A stretch of DNA of 64,000 nucleotides from Natrinema gari JCM 14663 (GTDB taxonomy: Archaea > Halobacteriota > Halobacteria > Halobacteriales > Natrialbaceae): NCBI RefSeq assembly GCF_000337175.1, contig NZ_AOIJ01000049.1, positions 1 to 64,000 on the forward strand, in the 5' to 3' direction. The translations under genes were made by a program, and so were the position numbers. Below, in pieces: positions 15,630-23,642 of this stretch. Positions within the stretch are counted from its first letter, which is position 1, and each line of letters starts with the position of its first letter. The notes beneath the pieces were generated by a model that saw only the letters and a list, made by a program, of their open reading frames with translations, did not search any database and was not told the DNA's origin.

Positions 15630-16844
15630 ATGAGTGACCAGACCGTATACGACGAGCTAGGAGTGCCACGTGTAGTCAACGCCGCCGGAACGAAAACACG
15701 GATCGGTGGCAGCCGGATCCGGCCGGAAGCCGTCGAGGCGATGGGACGAGCAGCGACCGAGTTCGTCAAACTCTCCGATCTCCAGGCGAAAGCGAGCGAG
15801 GTGATCGCCGACGCGACGGGAGCGGAGGCCGGCTACGTTACCTGCGGTGCGGATGCTGGACTGCTTCTCGCCGCGGCTGCGGCCCTGGCGGGCGACGATC
15901 CCGAAACGATGGACCGGTTACCGGACACCGACGGCATTCCGGACGAGATCATCATGCCCCGGACACACAGAACCGGCTACGATCACGCGTTCCGGACAGC
16001 CGGGGCAACGATCGTCGATGTCGGTACGAACGATCGCGTCCTCGGGACCGGGTCGACCGCGGTCGAGCCCTGGGAAATCGAAGCCGCCATCTCCGAGCGG
16101 ACGGCGGCGATCGGCTACGTCCAGAAACCGTACACCGAGCCCGCCCTTTCGACGGTCACGGAAATCGCGTCCACACACGACGTGCCGGTTATCGTCGACG
16201 CAGCCGCGGAGCTGCCGCCGACGGAGAACCTCTCGCGGTTCATCGAACAGGGGGCGGATATCGTGGTCTTCAGCGGTGGGAAGGCGATTCGCGGCCCGCA
16301 GACGACCGGTATCGTCGCCGGTCGGAGCGATCTCATCGAATCGATCGCGCTCCAACAGCTCGACATGCACGCTGCCGACGAGGTCTGGCAACCGCCGGCA
16401 TCGCTCGTCGACGGCGAGCGTCTCGACGGCGTCCCGCGACAGGGGATCGGTCGGCCGCTGAAAGTCGGCAAGGAGGAGCTCGTCGGTCTTCTCGTCGCCC
16501 TCGAGTCGTTCCTCGAAGCCGATCACGACGCCGCCCGGAACCGATGGCGGCGTGAGGCGGAGCGCATTACGGCCGCGCTCGAGTCCGTCGAGGGAATCGA
16601 CCTGACTCTCGATGACGACGGCGTTTCGGTCGCCCCGGAAGTCGTGATCCACGTCGATACGACCGCGGCGGCGTGCTCCGCGACGCACCTCGTTCGAACG
16701 CTCCGGACGGAATCGCCGCGAGTGTTCGTCGGGGCGGACCGCCTCGACGAAGACGTCGTCACGATCAACCCGATGTGTCTTACGGAGGCCGAACTGGACC
16801 ACGTGATCGCTCGCATCCGGTCGTCCCTGACCGCGACCCAGTAA
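15630..16844 (+). CDS. SelA-like PLP enzyme, probable D-glucosaminate ammonia-lyase
   Basis: A 404-residue fold-type I PLP enzyme of the SelA/DgaE group (PF03841-like). Seen features: an N-terminal VVNAAGTKTRIGG loop (15-27), YVTCGADAGLLLAAAA (70-84) at the phosphate site, VIVDAAAELPP with D190 for the pyridine nitrogen, and the Schiff-base lysine K218 in FSGGKAIRGPQ. It is shorter than true selenocysteine synthases and has no tRNA-binding extension. Characterised relatives include Salmonella DgaE, the D-glucosaminate-6-phosphate ammonia-lyase. In this kinase-free island the natural substrate would be unphosphorylated glucosaminate, giving 2-keto-3-deoxygluconate and ammonia. It is the first gene of an operon with RidA and a glucose-dehydrogenase-like enzyme, which supports that role. 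The substrate is inferred. Confidence 0.85.
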   Translation: MSDQTVYDELGVPRVVNAAGTKTRIGGSRIRPEAVEAMGRAATEFVKLSDLQAKASEVIADATGAEAGYVTCGADAGLLLAAAAALAGDDPETMDRLPDTDGIPDEIIMPRTHRTGYDHAFRTAGATIVDVGTNDRVLGTGSTAVEPWEIEAAISERTAAIGYVQKPYTEPALSTVTEIASTHDVPVIVDAAAELPPTENLSRFIEQGADIVVFSGGKAIRGPQTTGIVAGRSDLIESIALQQLDMHAADEVWQPPASLVDGERLDGVPRQGIGRPLKVGKEELVGLLVALESFLEADHDAARNRWRREAERITAALESVEGIDLTLDDDGVSVAPEVVIHVDTTAAACSATHLVRTLRTESPRVFVGADRLDEDVVTINPMCLTEAELDHVIARIRSSLTATQ

Positions 16845-16902
16845 CTATGATACTCGTGACCGAAACACATATGGTGGCCGTTAGACGTTATCGGAGTGGA
16901 CG

Positions 16903-17283
16903 ATGAACGAAATTGCAACCGACGAGGCACCCGCAAGTATCGGTCCGTTTTCCCAGGCGATCCGCGACGGCGACCGGCTGTACGTCTCCGGACAGGGACC
17001 GGTCGATCCCGAATCGGGAGCGATCGTCGCCGACGACATCGAGACACAGACGCATGCCGTCATGGAGAACCTCGGGACCGTTCTCGAGGCCGGACACAGC
17101 TCCCTCGAGAACATCGTCAAATCGACGGTGTTCGTCACCGACATGGACGACTACGAGGCCATCAACGCGGTGTACGAGCAGTACGTGACCGAACCGTACC
17201 CCGCCCGGAGCGCCGTTGAGGTATCGGAGTTGCCGATCGATATCGGCGTCGAAATCGAAGTGATCGCACGGGTCAACGCATGA
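16903..17283 (+). CDS. ridA: RidA/YjgF-family enamine/imine deaminase
   Basis: A 126-residue RidA protein that should form trimers with active sites at subunit interfaces. The catalytic arginine is R102 in YPARSAVEV, and the SIGPFSQAI (12-20) and YVSGQGPVD (27-35) segments are typical. The C-terminus VEIEVIARV is the last strand. RidA hydrolyses reactive enamine/imine intermediates released by PLP lyases. Its position after a SelA-like ammonia-lyase suggests it speeds release of ammonia from an amino-deoxy-sugar-acid intermediate. It starts 58 bases after the PLP enzyme gene, and its stop overlaps the next start by four bases (ATGA, 17280-17283). Confidence 0.95.
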   Translation: MNEIATDEAPASIGPFSQAIRDGDRLYVSGQGPVDPESGAIVADDIETQTHAVMENLGTVLEAGHSSLENIVKSTVFVTDMDDYEAINAVYEQYVTEPYPARSAVEVSELPIDIGVEIEVIARVNA

Positions 17284-18341
17284 AAGCGATCGCCGTCGAA
17301 CGCGGCGATTCCCGGCCGCGTCTGATAGACAAACCACGTCCCGACCCCGACCCCGGCGACGCACTGGTCCGAACGCTCAGGGTCGGGATCGACGGCACCG
17401 ATCTCGAGGTGATCGAAGGGACACACGGCGGGTTCCCCGCCGGGAGCGACCACCAGGTCCTCGGCCACGAAGCCGTCGGCGTCGTCGAAGACCCGAACGG
17501 AACCGCTCTCGAGGCGGGGCAACTCGTCGTCCCGACCGTTCGCCGTCCCCCGGGCGACGCGACCGAGTACTTCCGGCGCGGGGAGCCCGATATGGCACCG
17601 CCGGAGGAGTGCCTCGAGCGGGGGATCGATGGCGCACACGGGTACATGGCCGAGTACTTCACGAGCCCGGCGACGTACCTGGTTCCGGTTCCCGACGCGT
17701 TCGCAACGACCGGCGTCCTGATCGAACCGATGAGCAATACCGAAAAGGCACTCGAGCATGCCTACGCATCGCGCTCGGCGTTCGAGTGGCAGCGCGACGC
17801 AGCACTCGTGCTGGGGAACGGGCCACTCGGCCTGTTAACGCTGGCCAGACTGCAATCGGAGTTCGAGCGGACGTACTGTCTCGGCCGGCGCGACCGACCC
17901 GATCCGACGATCGATCTCATCGAACGATTAGGTGCGACCTACGTGGACTCGCGTGAGACTCCCGTGGCCGACGTTCCGGCGGTGTACGAGCCGATGGATC
18001 TCGTCTACGAGGCAACCGGATACGCGAGACACGCCTTCGACACGATCGACGCGCTCGATCAAAACGGCGTTGGCGTGTTGCTCGGGCTCCCGGGAGACGA
18101 CGAGTTCGACGTTGCGGGCGGTCGGCTCCACCGCAGGCTCGTACTGGGGAACAGAGCGATCATCGGCAGCGTCAACTCCCACATCGACCACTTCGACGCC
18201 GCCTGTGAGTCGCTTGCAGCGCTCCCCGACTGGTTCAGTGACGAACTGATTACGGACACCTTCGAACCGGCCGCGGTCGACGACGCGTTCTCGACGGCTC
18301 CGGATCGGATCAAGACCGTCATCGAGTTCGATTCGCGCTGA
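17280..18341 (+). CDS. gdh: Glucose-dehydrogenase-type MDR oxidoreductase (probable glucosamine dehydrogenase)
   Basis: A 353-residue zinc-dependent medium-chain dehydrogenase. It resembles Haloferax mediterranei glucose dehydrogenase closely, from memory of that sequence: MKAIAVERGD, VRTLRVGIDGTDLEV, LGHEAVGVVEDPN, VPTVRRPPGD, EKALEHAYASRSAFEW, CLGRRDRPDPTID and SVNSHIDHFDAA. The zinc site follows that enzyme (D38, H63, and E149 in LIEPMS), and the nucleotide site is VLGNGPLGLL. Haloarchaeal glucose dehydrogenases oxidise C1 of aldoses to aldonolactones with NADP. In an operon with a SelA-like lyase and RidA, the substrate is more likely glucosamine, giving glucosaminate for the lyase. Translation is coupled to RidA by a four-base overlap. 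Glucose as the true substrate cannot be excluded. Confidence 0.88.
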   Translation: MKAIAVERGDSRPRLIDKPRPDPDPGDALVRTLRVGIDGTDLEVIEGTHGGFPAGSDHQVLGHEAVGVVEDPNGTALEAGQLVVPTVRRPPGDATEYFRRGEPDMAPPEECLERGIDGAHGYMAEYFTSPATYLVPVPDAFATTGVLIEPMSNTEKALEHAYASRSAFEWQRDAALVLGNGPLGLLTLARLQSEFERTYCLGRRDRPDPTIDLIERLGATYVDSRETPVADVPAVYEPMDLVYEATGYARHAFDTIDALDQNGVGVLLGLPGDDEFDVAGGRLHRRLVLGNRAIIGSVNSHIDHFDAACESLAALPDWFSDELITDTFEPAAVDDAFSTAPDRIKTVIEFDSR

Positions 18342-19007
18342 CCGACCCCGATCGGAGATCGAGGGGCGGTCACCCAGCGGCGCGATCACACCCACGCTCG
18401 AGCAGACGGGACGTGCATACCCAACAGTGCAGTCACGATAGCGGGGACTGTGATTACTGCCACCGACGAAGACGAGAGCGTTGTATATACACTTCCCTAA
18501 GATAGGGTAATATCCCATACTATTTCCTCACCACAAGGTTTTTACACAATATGCAATACTAGAAACTCGAGTCACGTTCTCAATAGTGACGGCCTACGAT
18601 CGGAGGAAGCCGACATACAATCCCAAATATGTACTTATTTGATCAAACACATGAGTCTTAGCCACAGATCTTGCCAATCCCAACATTGTCTCCCGTCCAG
18701 GTGTTATATTACTCTCGCAACTATATAACCGGTTCGACAGTCCGTTTTACAACCTTATTCCTTGGAAAACGGGAGGGGCTGCTGTCGGATTCACGGTCCA
18801 GCCGTCAGTACATCTCTCGCACAGTATTGTCCTATATAAAATATACTATATAGGTAATATATTGTCGTTGGTGGGATGATGTCCAGAGTTTTCATTTCTC
18901 ATCGTCCGTCTCCTCGATCAGTGTGCGCGATCGGTGTACGATAGGACGGGTTCCGCGCGTCGATTTCGTACTGCCTGTGGGCAGCTCCCGCCGTAACGTG
19001 TTCTTGT
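18342..19007. other. AT-rich 666-base segment without a recognisable gene
   Basis: From about 18480 to 18900 the DNA is far more AT-rich than its surroundings. It contains several dyads: GGGTAATATCCC (18507-18518) and a perfect repeat CCTATATA (18831-18838) / TATATAGG (18847-18854) around 8 bases. A 60-codon open frame at 18671-18853 lacks the acidic composition of haloarchaeal proteins and is not called. The segment marks the right end of the chitin island and may be a remnant of mobile DNA, a replication- or chromatin-related element, or a promoter-rich spacer. Confidence 0.5.
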
Positions 19008-19751
19008 TCAGTCCGGGTTTTCCAACGGCGGAACGCCGGCGATGCCCGTATCACAGACGGTGCAGGCGGGGAGGCCGTGTGCCGTCGTAAACCGGTCGAA
19101 CAATGCGGAGAGGCGCACGTCGTGACTCGCCAGGACCCCGCCGGGCGAAATCCGCGGCAGCGCCGTCTCGTACTCGAATCGCATCTGCGGGAGTCGGTGG
19201 TCCGAGTCGTGGAGGAACAGGTCGACGGGGCCGACGGCCGCGAGCAGTTCCGGCAAAACCTCGCGTGCGTCACCCAGCTGTAGTTCCCACCGGTCGCGAC
19301 ACCGATCCGGGATCAGGTGACCGTATTCGAACGGCCCCGGCGGGCCGCCGGGCAGATCCAGCGAGTAGAGCGTGCCGCCACCGTTCTCGACCATCGCGGC
19401 GAGGACGTGCGCGTCGAACGAGCCGAACAGAACACCGGTCTCGACGGCGGTTTCGACCTCGAGGGCGCGACAGACGACGTACAGCGTCACCCCGTCGCGC
19501 CAGTGGGTCGTGTCGGTCGCGACGCCGGCCTCGTGAATCGCGTCAACGCGATCGGCGTAGCACTCGTGAAACCACTCGAGGTCGGCGTACTCGCGTTCGT
19601 ACGCCCGCAGTTCGGCGGCCGACGCCGGGAGTACCGCTGCCAGCCGGTCGGCCCGGGCTCGCGTTTCCCGGCCGTAATCGAGGCGGCGGCGCTCGAGTCG
19701 CAGTCGTGCCCTCCGCACGGCGTAGATCGCGTCGCGGAGCGCGCCCGTCAC
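19008..19751 (-). CDS. Class I SAM-dependent methyltransferase (Methyltransf_24-like)
   Basis: A 247-residue protein. The start is GTG 19749-19751 (VTGALRDAIYAVRRAR), which overlaps the stop of the upstream gene as GTGA. The longer open frame upstream only mirrors that neighbour. After an Arg-rich N-terminal helix come VETAVETGVLFGSFDAHVL (SAM-binding strand and loop), LYSLDLPGGPPG (acidic residue for SAM ribose), LQLGDAREVLPELL and VDLFLHDSDH. The last is typical of the family that includes cephalosporin-hydroxylase-like enzymes of sugar and lipid modification. C-terminal CTVCDTG is unusual. Coupling to a phosphatase/sulfatase-fold protein suggests a surface-glycan or lipid-head-group function, but the substrate is unknown. 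Confidence 0.82.
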   Translation of the reverse strand: MTGALRDAIYAVRRARLRLERRRLDYGRETRARADRLAAVLPASAAELRAYEREYADLEWFHECYADRVDAIHEAGVATDTTHWRDGVTLYVVCRALEVETAVETGVLFGSFDAHVLAAMVENGGGTLYSLDLPGGPPGPFEYGHLIPDRCRDRWELQLGDAREVLPELLAAVGPVDLFLHDSDHRLPQMRFEYETALPRISPGGVLASHDVRLSALFDRFTTAHGLPACTVCDTGIAGVPPLENPD

Positions 19752-20821
19752 CGGTAGCCCAGCGCCTCGAGGCGCGATTCGATGTCGCCGCCGTGAGGCT
19801 CCGCCCGCTCCGTGCCATCCGCCCCGCGCTGGCGAAGCCCCGTCGGAAGGGCGGGGTCGCACGTCCCACGATCCCGGCCCTCGCGGACTGCCCAGGGAAC
19901 CCGCCGGAGGGCGGGGACCGGCGTTCCGGGGGGATGCGACCAGACGCCGAACTCGCCGATCGCGTTGCCGTGGTCGCTGGTCATCGCGACCCGTCCGTCG
20001 CAGTTCGCGAGCAGGCGCGTGAGATCGTCGAGCACCCACTCGAGGTTGTCCCGGTAGGCCGCCCAGACCGCCTCGTAGGAGAGGTCGCCGTCGCGCAGTC
20101 GCAGCCAGGGATCGTTCATCGAGTCCGTCTCATCGGCATCGTCCTCGGCGTCGGCCAACGCCTCGAGCGCCTCGCGCTCCGCGGGATCGAGGGCCTCGAG
20201 ATCGACGTCATCGTCGTCGTCCCCGTCGGTGAATTGGCCCCAGTGTTCGATGTCGGCCGAGCCGAAGAACCAACCCGGCTGCGACCGGAACGGGGCGTGG
20301 GGCTGCATGTAGTGGACGACGATGCGGTCGATGTCCAGCTGCCGGCGATGCCGCCAGATCGCGATCGCGGCGTCGGTCAGCGGCTCGGGTGGGATCGTCG
20401 AGATGTCGTCGTCGACCCAGCCGTCGCGCCAGGCCTCGTGGAAGACGCCGAAATCGTCGGCCGTGAGCGGCAGGACATCGTCGGAGGTGACGAGAATGTG
20501 TTCGCAGGATTGGGACGAAAAGGGGTTCCCGGTCACGTAGGCGGTACGGGCCATCTCCTCCCGGTGCTCGGGGGCGAAGGTCCGATCCATCCACTCGGCC
20601 GATTGGGATCCGACCGACCACAGCGAGCCCACTGCATCGTGGCTGGGAAGCGTCTCATGGCCGGCGGCGGCCGCCTCGCGCATGAGATCGAGCCGGCAGC
20701 CGTCGAGCACACAACAGACGTCCCACTCGCGCTCCCAGATCGGCGTCGCGGGGACGAGCTGTGAGAGCGTGTCTCCGATGCGCCCGGTCGCGATCTTTGC
20801 GGATAACGTCGCGAAATCCAT
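19748..20821 (-). CDS. Alkaline-phosphatase/sulfatase-fold protein (haloarchaeal)
   Basis: A 357-residue protein. WDVCCVLDGCRLDLM (33-47) aligns with the first metal-binding strand of the alkaline phosphatase superfamily (D40 and the following polar residue), IVVHYMQPHAPF matches its His-bearing segment, and AMTSDHGNAIGEFGVWSHP gives the second DxxHG-like metal site. A very acidic insert (about 205-240) is a halophilic loop. No signal peptide or membrane span is visible, so it acts inside the cell. Such proteins are common in haloarchaeal clusters for surface polysaccharides and may transfer or remove phosphate or sulfate groups. It is coupled to the downstream methyltransferase by a GTGA overlap. 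Confidence 0.78.
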   Translation of the reverse strand: MDFATLSAKIATGRIGDTLSQLVPATPIWEREWDVCCVLDGCRLDLMREAAAAGHETLPSHDAVGSLWSVGSQSAEWMDRTFAPEHREEMARTAYVTGNPFSSQSCEHILVTSDDVLPLTADDFGVFHEAWRDGWVDDDISTIPPEPLTDAAIAIWRHRRQLDIDRIVVHYMQPHAPFRSQPGWFFGSADIEHWGQFTDGDDDDDVDLEALDPAEREALEALADAEDDADETDSMNDPWLRLRDGDLSYEAVWAAYRDNLEWVLDDLTRLLANCDGRVAMTSDHGNAIGEFGVWSHPPGTPVPALRRVPWAVREGRDRGTCDPALPTGLRQRGADGTERAEPHGGDIESRLEALGYR

Positions 20822-21042
20822 CAGCGTCGACTCCTGTGTGTGTCTCGGCGCGATTCTGTTAGTAGCTTTTGATCGGCGAACTGACTGTCAACAGCCGCGA
20901 CACGATCGGGTGAGCCAAGCGACCTGCCGCCGATCGGCATCGATCCGTCGAAGCAGCAACTATGCCAGGGTGTGACAAGGCTTATTATGACGGTGTTCGT
21001 AGCGTTGATTGAGGACCGACAATCCCGGTCCAGTCTGACGAA

Positions 21043-21360
21043 ATGAGCTCCTCACCACCGGATACCGAGACGTACGAAGTCACGCTCTCCAGAGACGAAC
21101 GGTGGGTCGTCCACCACGTCCTCGCGACCCGCCTCAACGAGGCACTCGACGCGGACGAACAGCCGCCGGAATGGGTACTCGAGGCGATCGACACGCTCGA
21201 GACCGACGGCGACACGGACCGGCTCACTGCCACCCAGGCCGATCGCATCTATGATACGCTCGCCGCGTACGTCGACCGCGAGGAGACGCCCGCCCGTGAC
21301 GTCGATCACGGCATGGCCGCCCTCGACCAACTCGAGGTCGGGCAGAACGCACAGGCGTAG
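21043..21360 (+). CDS. Small conserved haloarchaeal protein, function unknown
   Basis: A 105-residue acidic soluble protein with a mostly helical pattern (YEVTLSRDERWVVHHVLATRLNEAL, TATQADRIYDTLAAYV). I recognise the type from haloarchaeal genomes but no function. No metal-binding or catalytic motif is visible. It stands alone, convergent with the small membrane-protein gene at 21428-21712. Confidence 0.75.
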   Translation: MSSSPPDTETYEVTLSRDERWVVHHVLATRLNEALDADEQPPEWVLEAIDTLETDGDTDRLTATQADRIYDTLAAYVDREETPARDVDHGMAALDQLEVGQNAQA

Positions 21361-21427
21361 CCGACACACCGCTTACCGCTTCGTTTTCGCCGTCCGCATC
21401 TCGGCTCAGCCTCGCCGTCAGCCGCGT

Positions 21428-21712
21428 TCAGGGTCGCGTCGTCGCCCAGACGGCGGTGATCGCGAGCAGGAGTGCGGGCGCAAGCGGGAGAATCAACAGC
21501 GCGAAGCGATACCCGTCCGCACCCGGCGGGACGAGATGGATGGCCGCCGGAGCGACGAGGAAGGCAACACACAGGACGCCGACGAGAACCCAGCCGCGCC
21601 AGTCGAACTCGCGGTCGACCGTCGCGGGGTGGGGCGGTTCGTCCCCCTCGTCGGCATCGGTATCGAACGCCGCTGGATCGTAGACGTAGCCGCCGTCGTC
21701 GCTCGAGTTCAT
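21428..21712 (-). CDS. Small two-span membrane protein, function unknown
   Basis: 94 residues: an acidic N-terminal cytoplasmic segment (residues 1-38, with YVYDPAAFD), then two hydrophobic spans, WVLVGVLCVAFLVAPAAI and FALLILPLAPALLLAITAVW. The composition is typical of haloarchaeal small membrane proteins. No partner is evident from its neighbours. Confidence 0.72.
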   Translation of the reverse strand: MNSSDDGGYVYDPAAFDTDADEGDEPPHPATVDREFDWRGWVLVGVLCVAFLVAPAAIHLVPPGADGYRFALLILPLAPALLLAITAVWATTRP

Positions 21713-21817
21713 ATCGGATCGTTCGACCGCATCGTCAAAGCCCTCACGGTTTGCCGACCTGACAGATCCGTTCGCGAGCGCTGCGAGCGGGACGCGGACG
21801 CGTTCGCGCGGCCGCGG

Positions 21818-22843
21818 TTACAGTTCGCTGTCCGGGCGGACGACGACCTTGCCGAACCCGTCCCGGTTCTGGATGATCTCGTGGGCGCGTGCGGTCTCGC
21901 TCATTGGCAACTCCTCGCGGATCGCGGGCTCGAACGTCCCGTCCCAGACGAGTTCCATCACGTCATCGACCTGATCGGGCGTCGCCATCGTCGAGCCGAT
22001 GATCTGGAGCTGGTTCCAAAAGATACGCGGGATGTCCGTCTCGGGATTGCCGCCGCCGGTGCCGCCGCAGGTGACAAGTCGGCCACCCTTGGTCAGGCTC
22101 TTCAAGGAGTTCTGCCAGGTGGGCGCGCCGACGTGTTCGACGACGACGTCCACGCCCCGGCCGTCCGTCTCCTCGCGCACCCAGTCCGCGAAGTCCTCCT
22201 CCTCGTAGTTACAGACGTGGTCCGCGCCGTGGGCCTCGGCGTACTCGAGTTTTTCCTCGGTGCTGCCGGTCGCGTAGACCTCCGCGCCCGCGTAGTCGGC
22301 GATCTGCAGGGCGGCGTGGCCGACCCCGCCGCTTGCGCCGAGCACGAGGACCGTCTCGCCGGCCTCGAGGTCGGCGCGCTCGATGAGCATCCGCCAGGCG
22401 GTCTGAAAGACCAGACAGCTCGAGCCGGCGACGTCCCAGTCGACGTGCTCGGGGACGGGGATCAGGTTGTCCTCGGGGATCGCCGCGTACTCGGAGTGAA
22501 CGCCGGTGACGTGTTCGCCGATGATATGGTATCGCGGATCGAGCGTCGGGTCGTCCATTCGGAGGTCGCCACAGCCGGCCGAGAGCGCGACGCGATCGCC
22601 CGTCTCGAAGCGCGTGACGTCCGCGCCGACGTCCGTCACGACGCCGGCCCCGTCGCTGCCCGGAACATGGGGCATCTCGAGGTCGATCCCTGGCATCCCC
22701 CGCCGGGTCCAGATGTCCAGGTGGTTGAGTGCGGCCGCTTTGATGTCGACCAGCACCTCGTCCCGGCCGATCTCGGGGTCGGGGTACTCCCCGTACTCGA
22801 TCACGTCGGTGTCGCCGTGCTCCGTGAATTGGACTGCCTGCAT
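21818..22843 (-). CDS. Quinone-oxidoreductase-like zinc-type MDR dehydrogenase
   Basis: A 341-residue medium-chain dehydrogenase/reductase. The GroES-like N-terminal domain reads ALNHLDIWTRRG, VPGSDGAGVVTDVG and FETGDRVAL. The Rossmann domain holds the nucleotide motif VLGASGGVGHAALQ, and GRGVDVVVEHVG is typical. A structural-zinc cysteine cluster is missing and the catalytic Cys/His/Cys set is incomplete, so NADPH-dependent quinone or enone reductase activity is more likely than alcohol oxidation. It is monocistronic, with a TATA-like element near 22870. Confidence 0.88.
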   Translation of the reverse strand: MQAVQFTEHGDTDVIEYGEYPDPEIGRDEVLVDIKAAALNHLDIWTRRGMPGIDLEMPHVPGSDGAGVVTDVGADVTRFETGDRVALSAGCGDLRMDDPTLDPRYHIIGEHVTGVHSEYAAIPEDNLIPVPEHVDWDVAGSSCLVFQTAWRMLIERADLEAGETVLVLGASGGVGHAALQIADYAGAEVYATGSTEEKLEYAEAHGADHVCNYEEEDFADWVREETDGRGVDVVVEHVGAPTWQNSLKSLTKGGRLVTCGGTGGGNPETDIPRIFWNQLQIIGSTMATPDQVDDVMELVWDGTFEPAIREELPMSETARAHEIIQNRDGFGKVVVRPDSEL

Positions 22844-23045
22844 ATACGCAGGCCAACGGAAACGCCGTCCATAACAGTTTGGCTACCAGCATTCGGCGGT
22901 CGCCGCCCGTGGCCGTCCGACGCAGCCGGACGGTGGGTCACGAACTCCGCCGCTCTCGTTTGGTTACCACGACCGAGGCGTCGGCGACGAACGTCGCCGA
23001 TCCGCGATGGGCCGAGCGCTCTCCGAAGCGCAGCCGCGTGTGCGT

Positions 23046-23053
23046 AGTTTTTA
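23046..23053 (+). promoter_or_regulatory. TATA element of moaB
   Basis: AGTTTTTA is centred about 28 bases before the ATG at 23078, typical of haloarchaeal leaderless promoters. Confidence 0.5.
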
Positions 23054-23077
23054 CCCGCCGGCTTTCGAAGGCGACGT

Positions 23078-23641
23078 ATGAACGAGACGACCACCAGCGA
23101 CGCCGCCCCCGACGACGGGACGCTCTGTACCGGCGTCGTCACGGTCTCCGCGAGACGGAGCCTCGCTACCGACGGGGCCGGCGAGGCGATCACCACGGCG
23201 CTCGAGGACGACGGCAACGAAGTCACGGTCCGAGAGCACGTTGGCGCGGACCACGACAAGGTCCAGTCGATCGTCTCGCGACTGATCGATCGCAACGATG
23301 TCGACATCGTGATCACCGCCGGCGCGACCAGCGTCGAACCGACCGACGTCACGCTCGACGCCGTCGAGCCGCTCCTCGAGAAGGAGCTGCCCACGTTCAG
23401 CGAACTGTTTACGTTCCTGGCGTACGACCGGGTCGGAACGAAAACCGTCGCCGTGCGGACCCTCGCGGGCGTCGCCGACGGAACGCCGGTCTTCTGTCTC
23501 CCTGGTAACGCCGACGCGGTCCGGCTCGCGCTCGAGGAGATCATCCTGTCGGAAGCGTCCGTGCTCGTCGAACTCGCACGCGAGGAGCCGGCCGAGGACG
23601 ACGATTCGACCGACGGGGATGCGGCCGACGGAGGTGCCTGA
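23078..23641 (+). CDS. moaB: Molybdenum cofactor biosynthesis protein MoaB/MogA
   Basis: A 187-residue MoaB-type protein that adenylylates molybdopterin before metal insertion. The core (about 17-165) shows TGVVTVSARRSLATDGAG, DIVITAGATSVEPTDVTLDAV (the TGGTG-type loop with Ala and Ser variants) and VFCLPGNADAVRLAL. About 25 acidic residues extend the C-terminus, as is usual for halophiles. It is followed at once by the cyclo-ligase-like gene, whose GTG start lies 2 bases after this stop. Confidence 0.92.
   Translation: MNETTTSDAAPDDGTLCTGVVTVSARRSLATDGAGEAITTALEDDGNEVTVREHVGADHDKVQSIVSRLIDRNDVDIVITAGATSVEPTDVTLDAVEPLLEKELPTFSELFTFLAYDRVGTKTVAVRTLAGVADGTPVFCLPGNADAVRLALEEIILSEASVLVELAREEPAEDDDSTDGDAADGGA
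23630..23636 (+). promoter_or_regulatory. Strong Shine-Dalgarno site setting a GTG start
   Basis: GGAGGTG lies 6 bases before the GTG at 23643, inside the 3' end of moaB. It favours that GTG over the in-frame ATG at 23619, which lies upstream of the site. Confidence 0.6.
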
Positions 23642-23642
23642 C

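Noticed and set aside
18671-18853. A 60-codon frame in the AT-rich segment
   Set aside because: Basic, serine-rich and unlike haloarchaeal proteins. Stop-free length of this size is expected by chance, and no ribosome site or promoter spacing supports it.
19103-20764. A 553-codon open frame on the plus strand
   Set aside because: Antisense to the methyltransferase and phosphatase-fold genes, which have clear motifs; the frame itself is basic and low in complexity.
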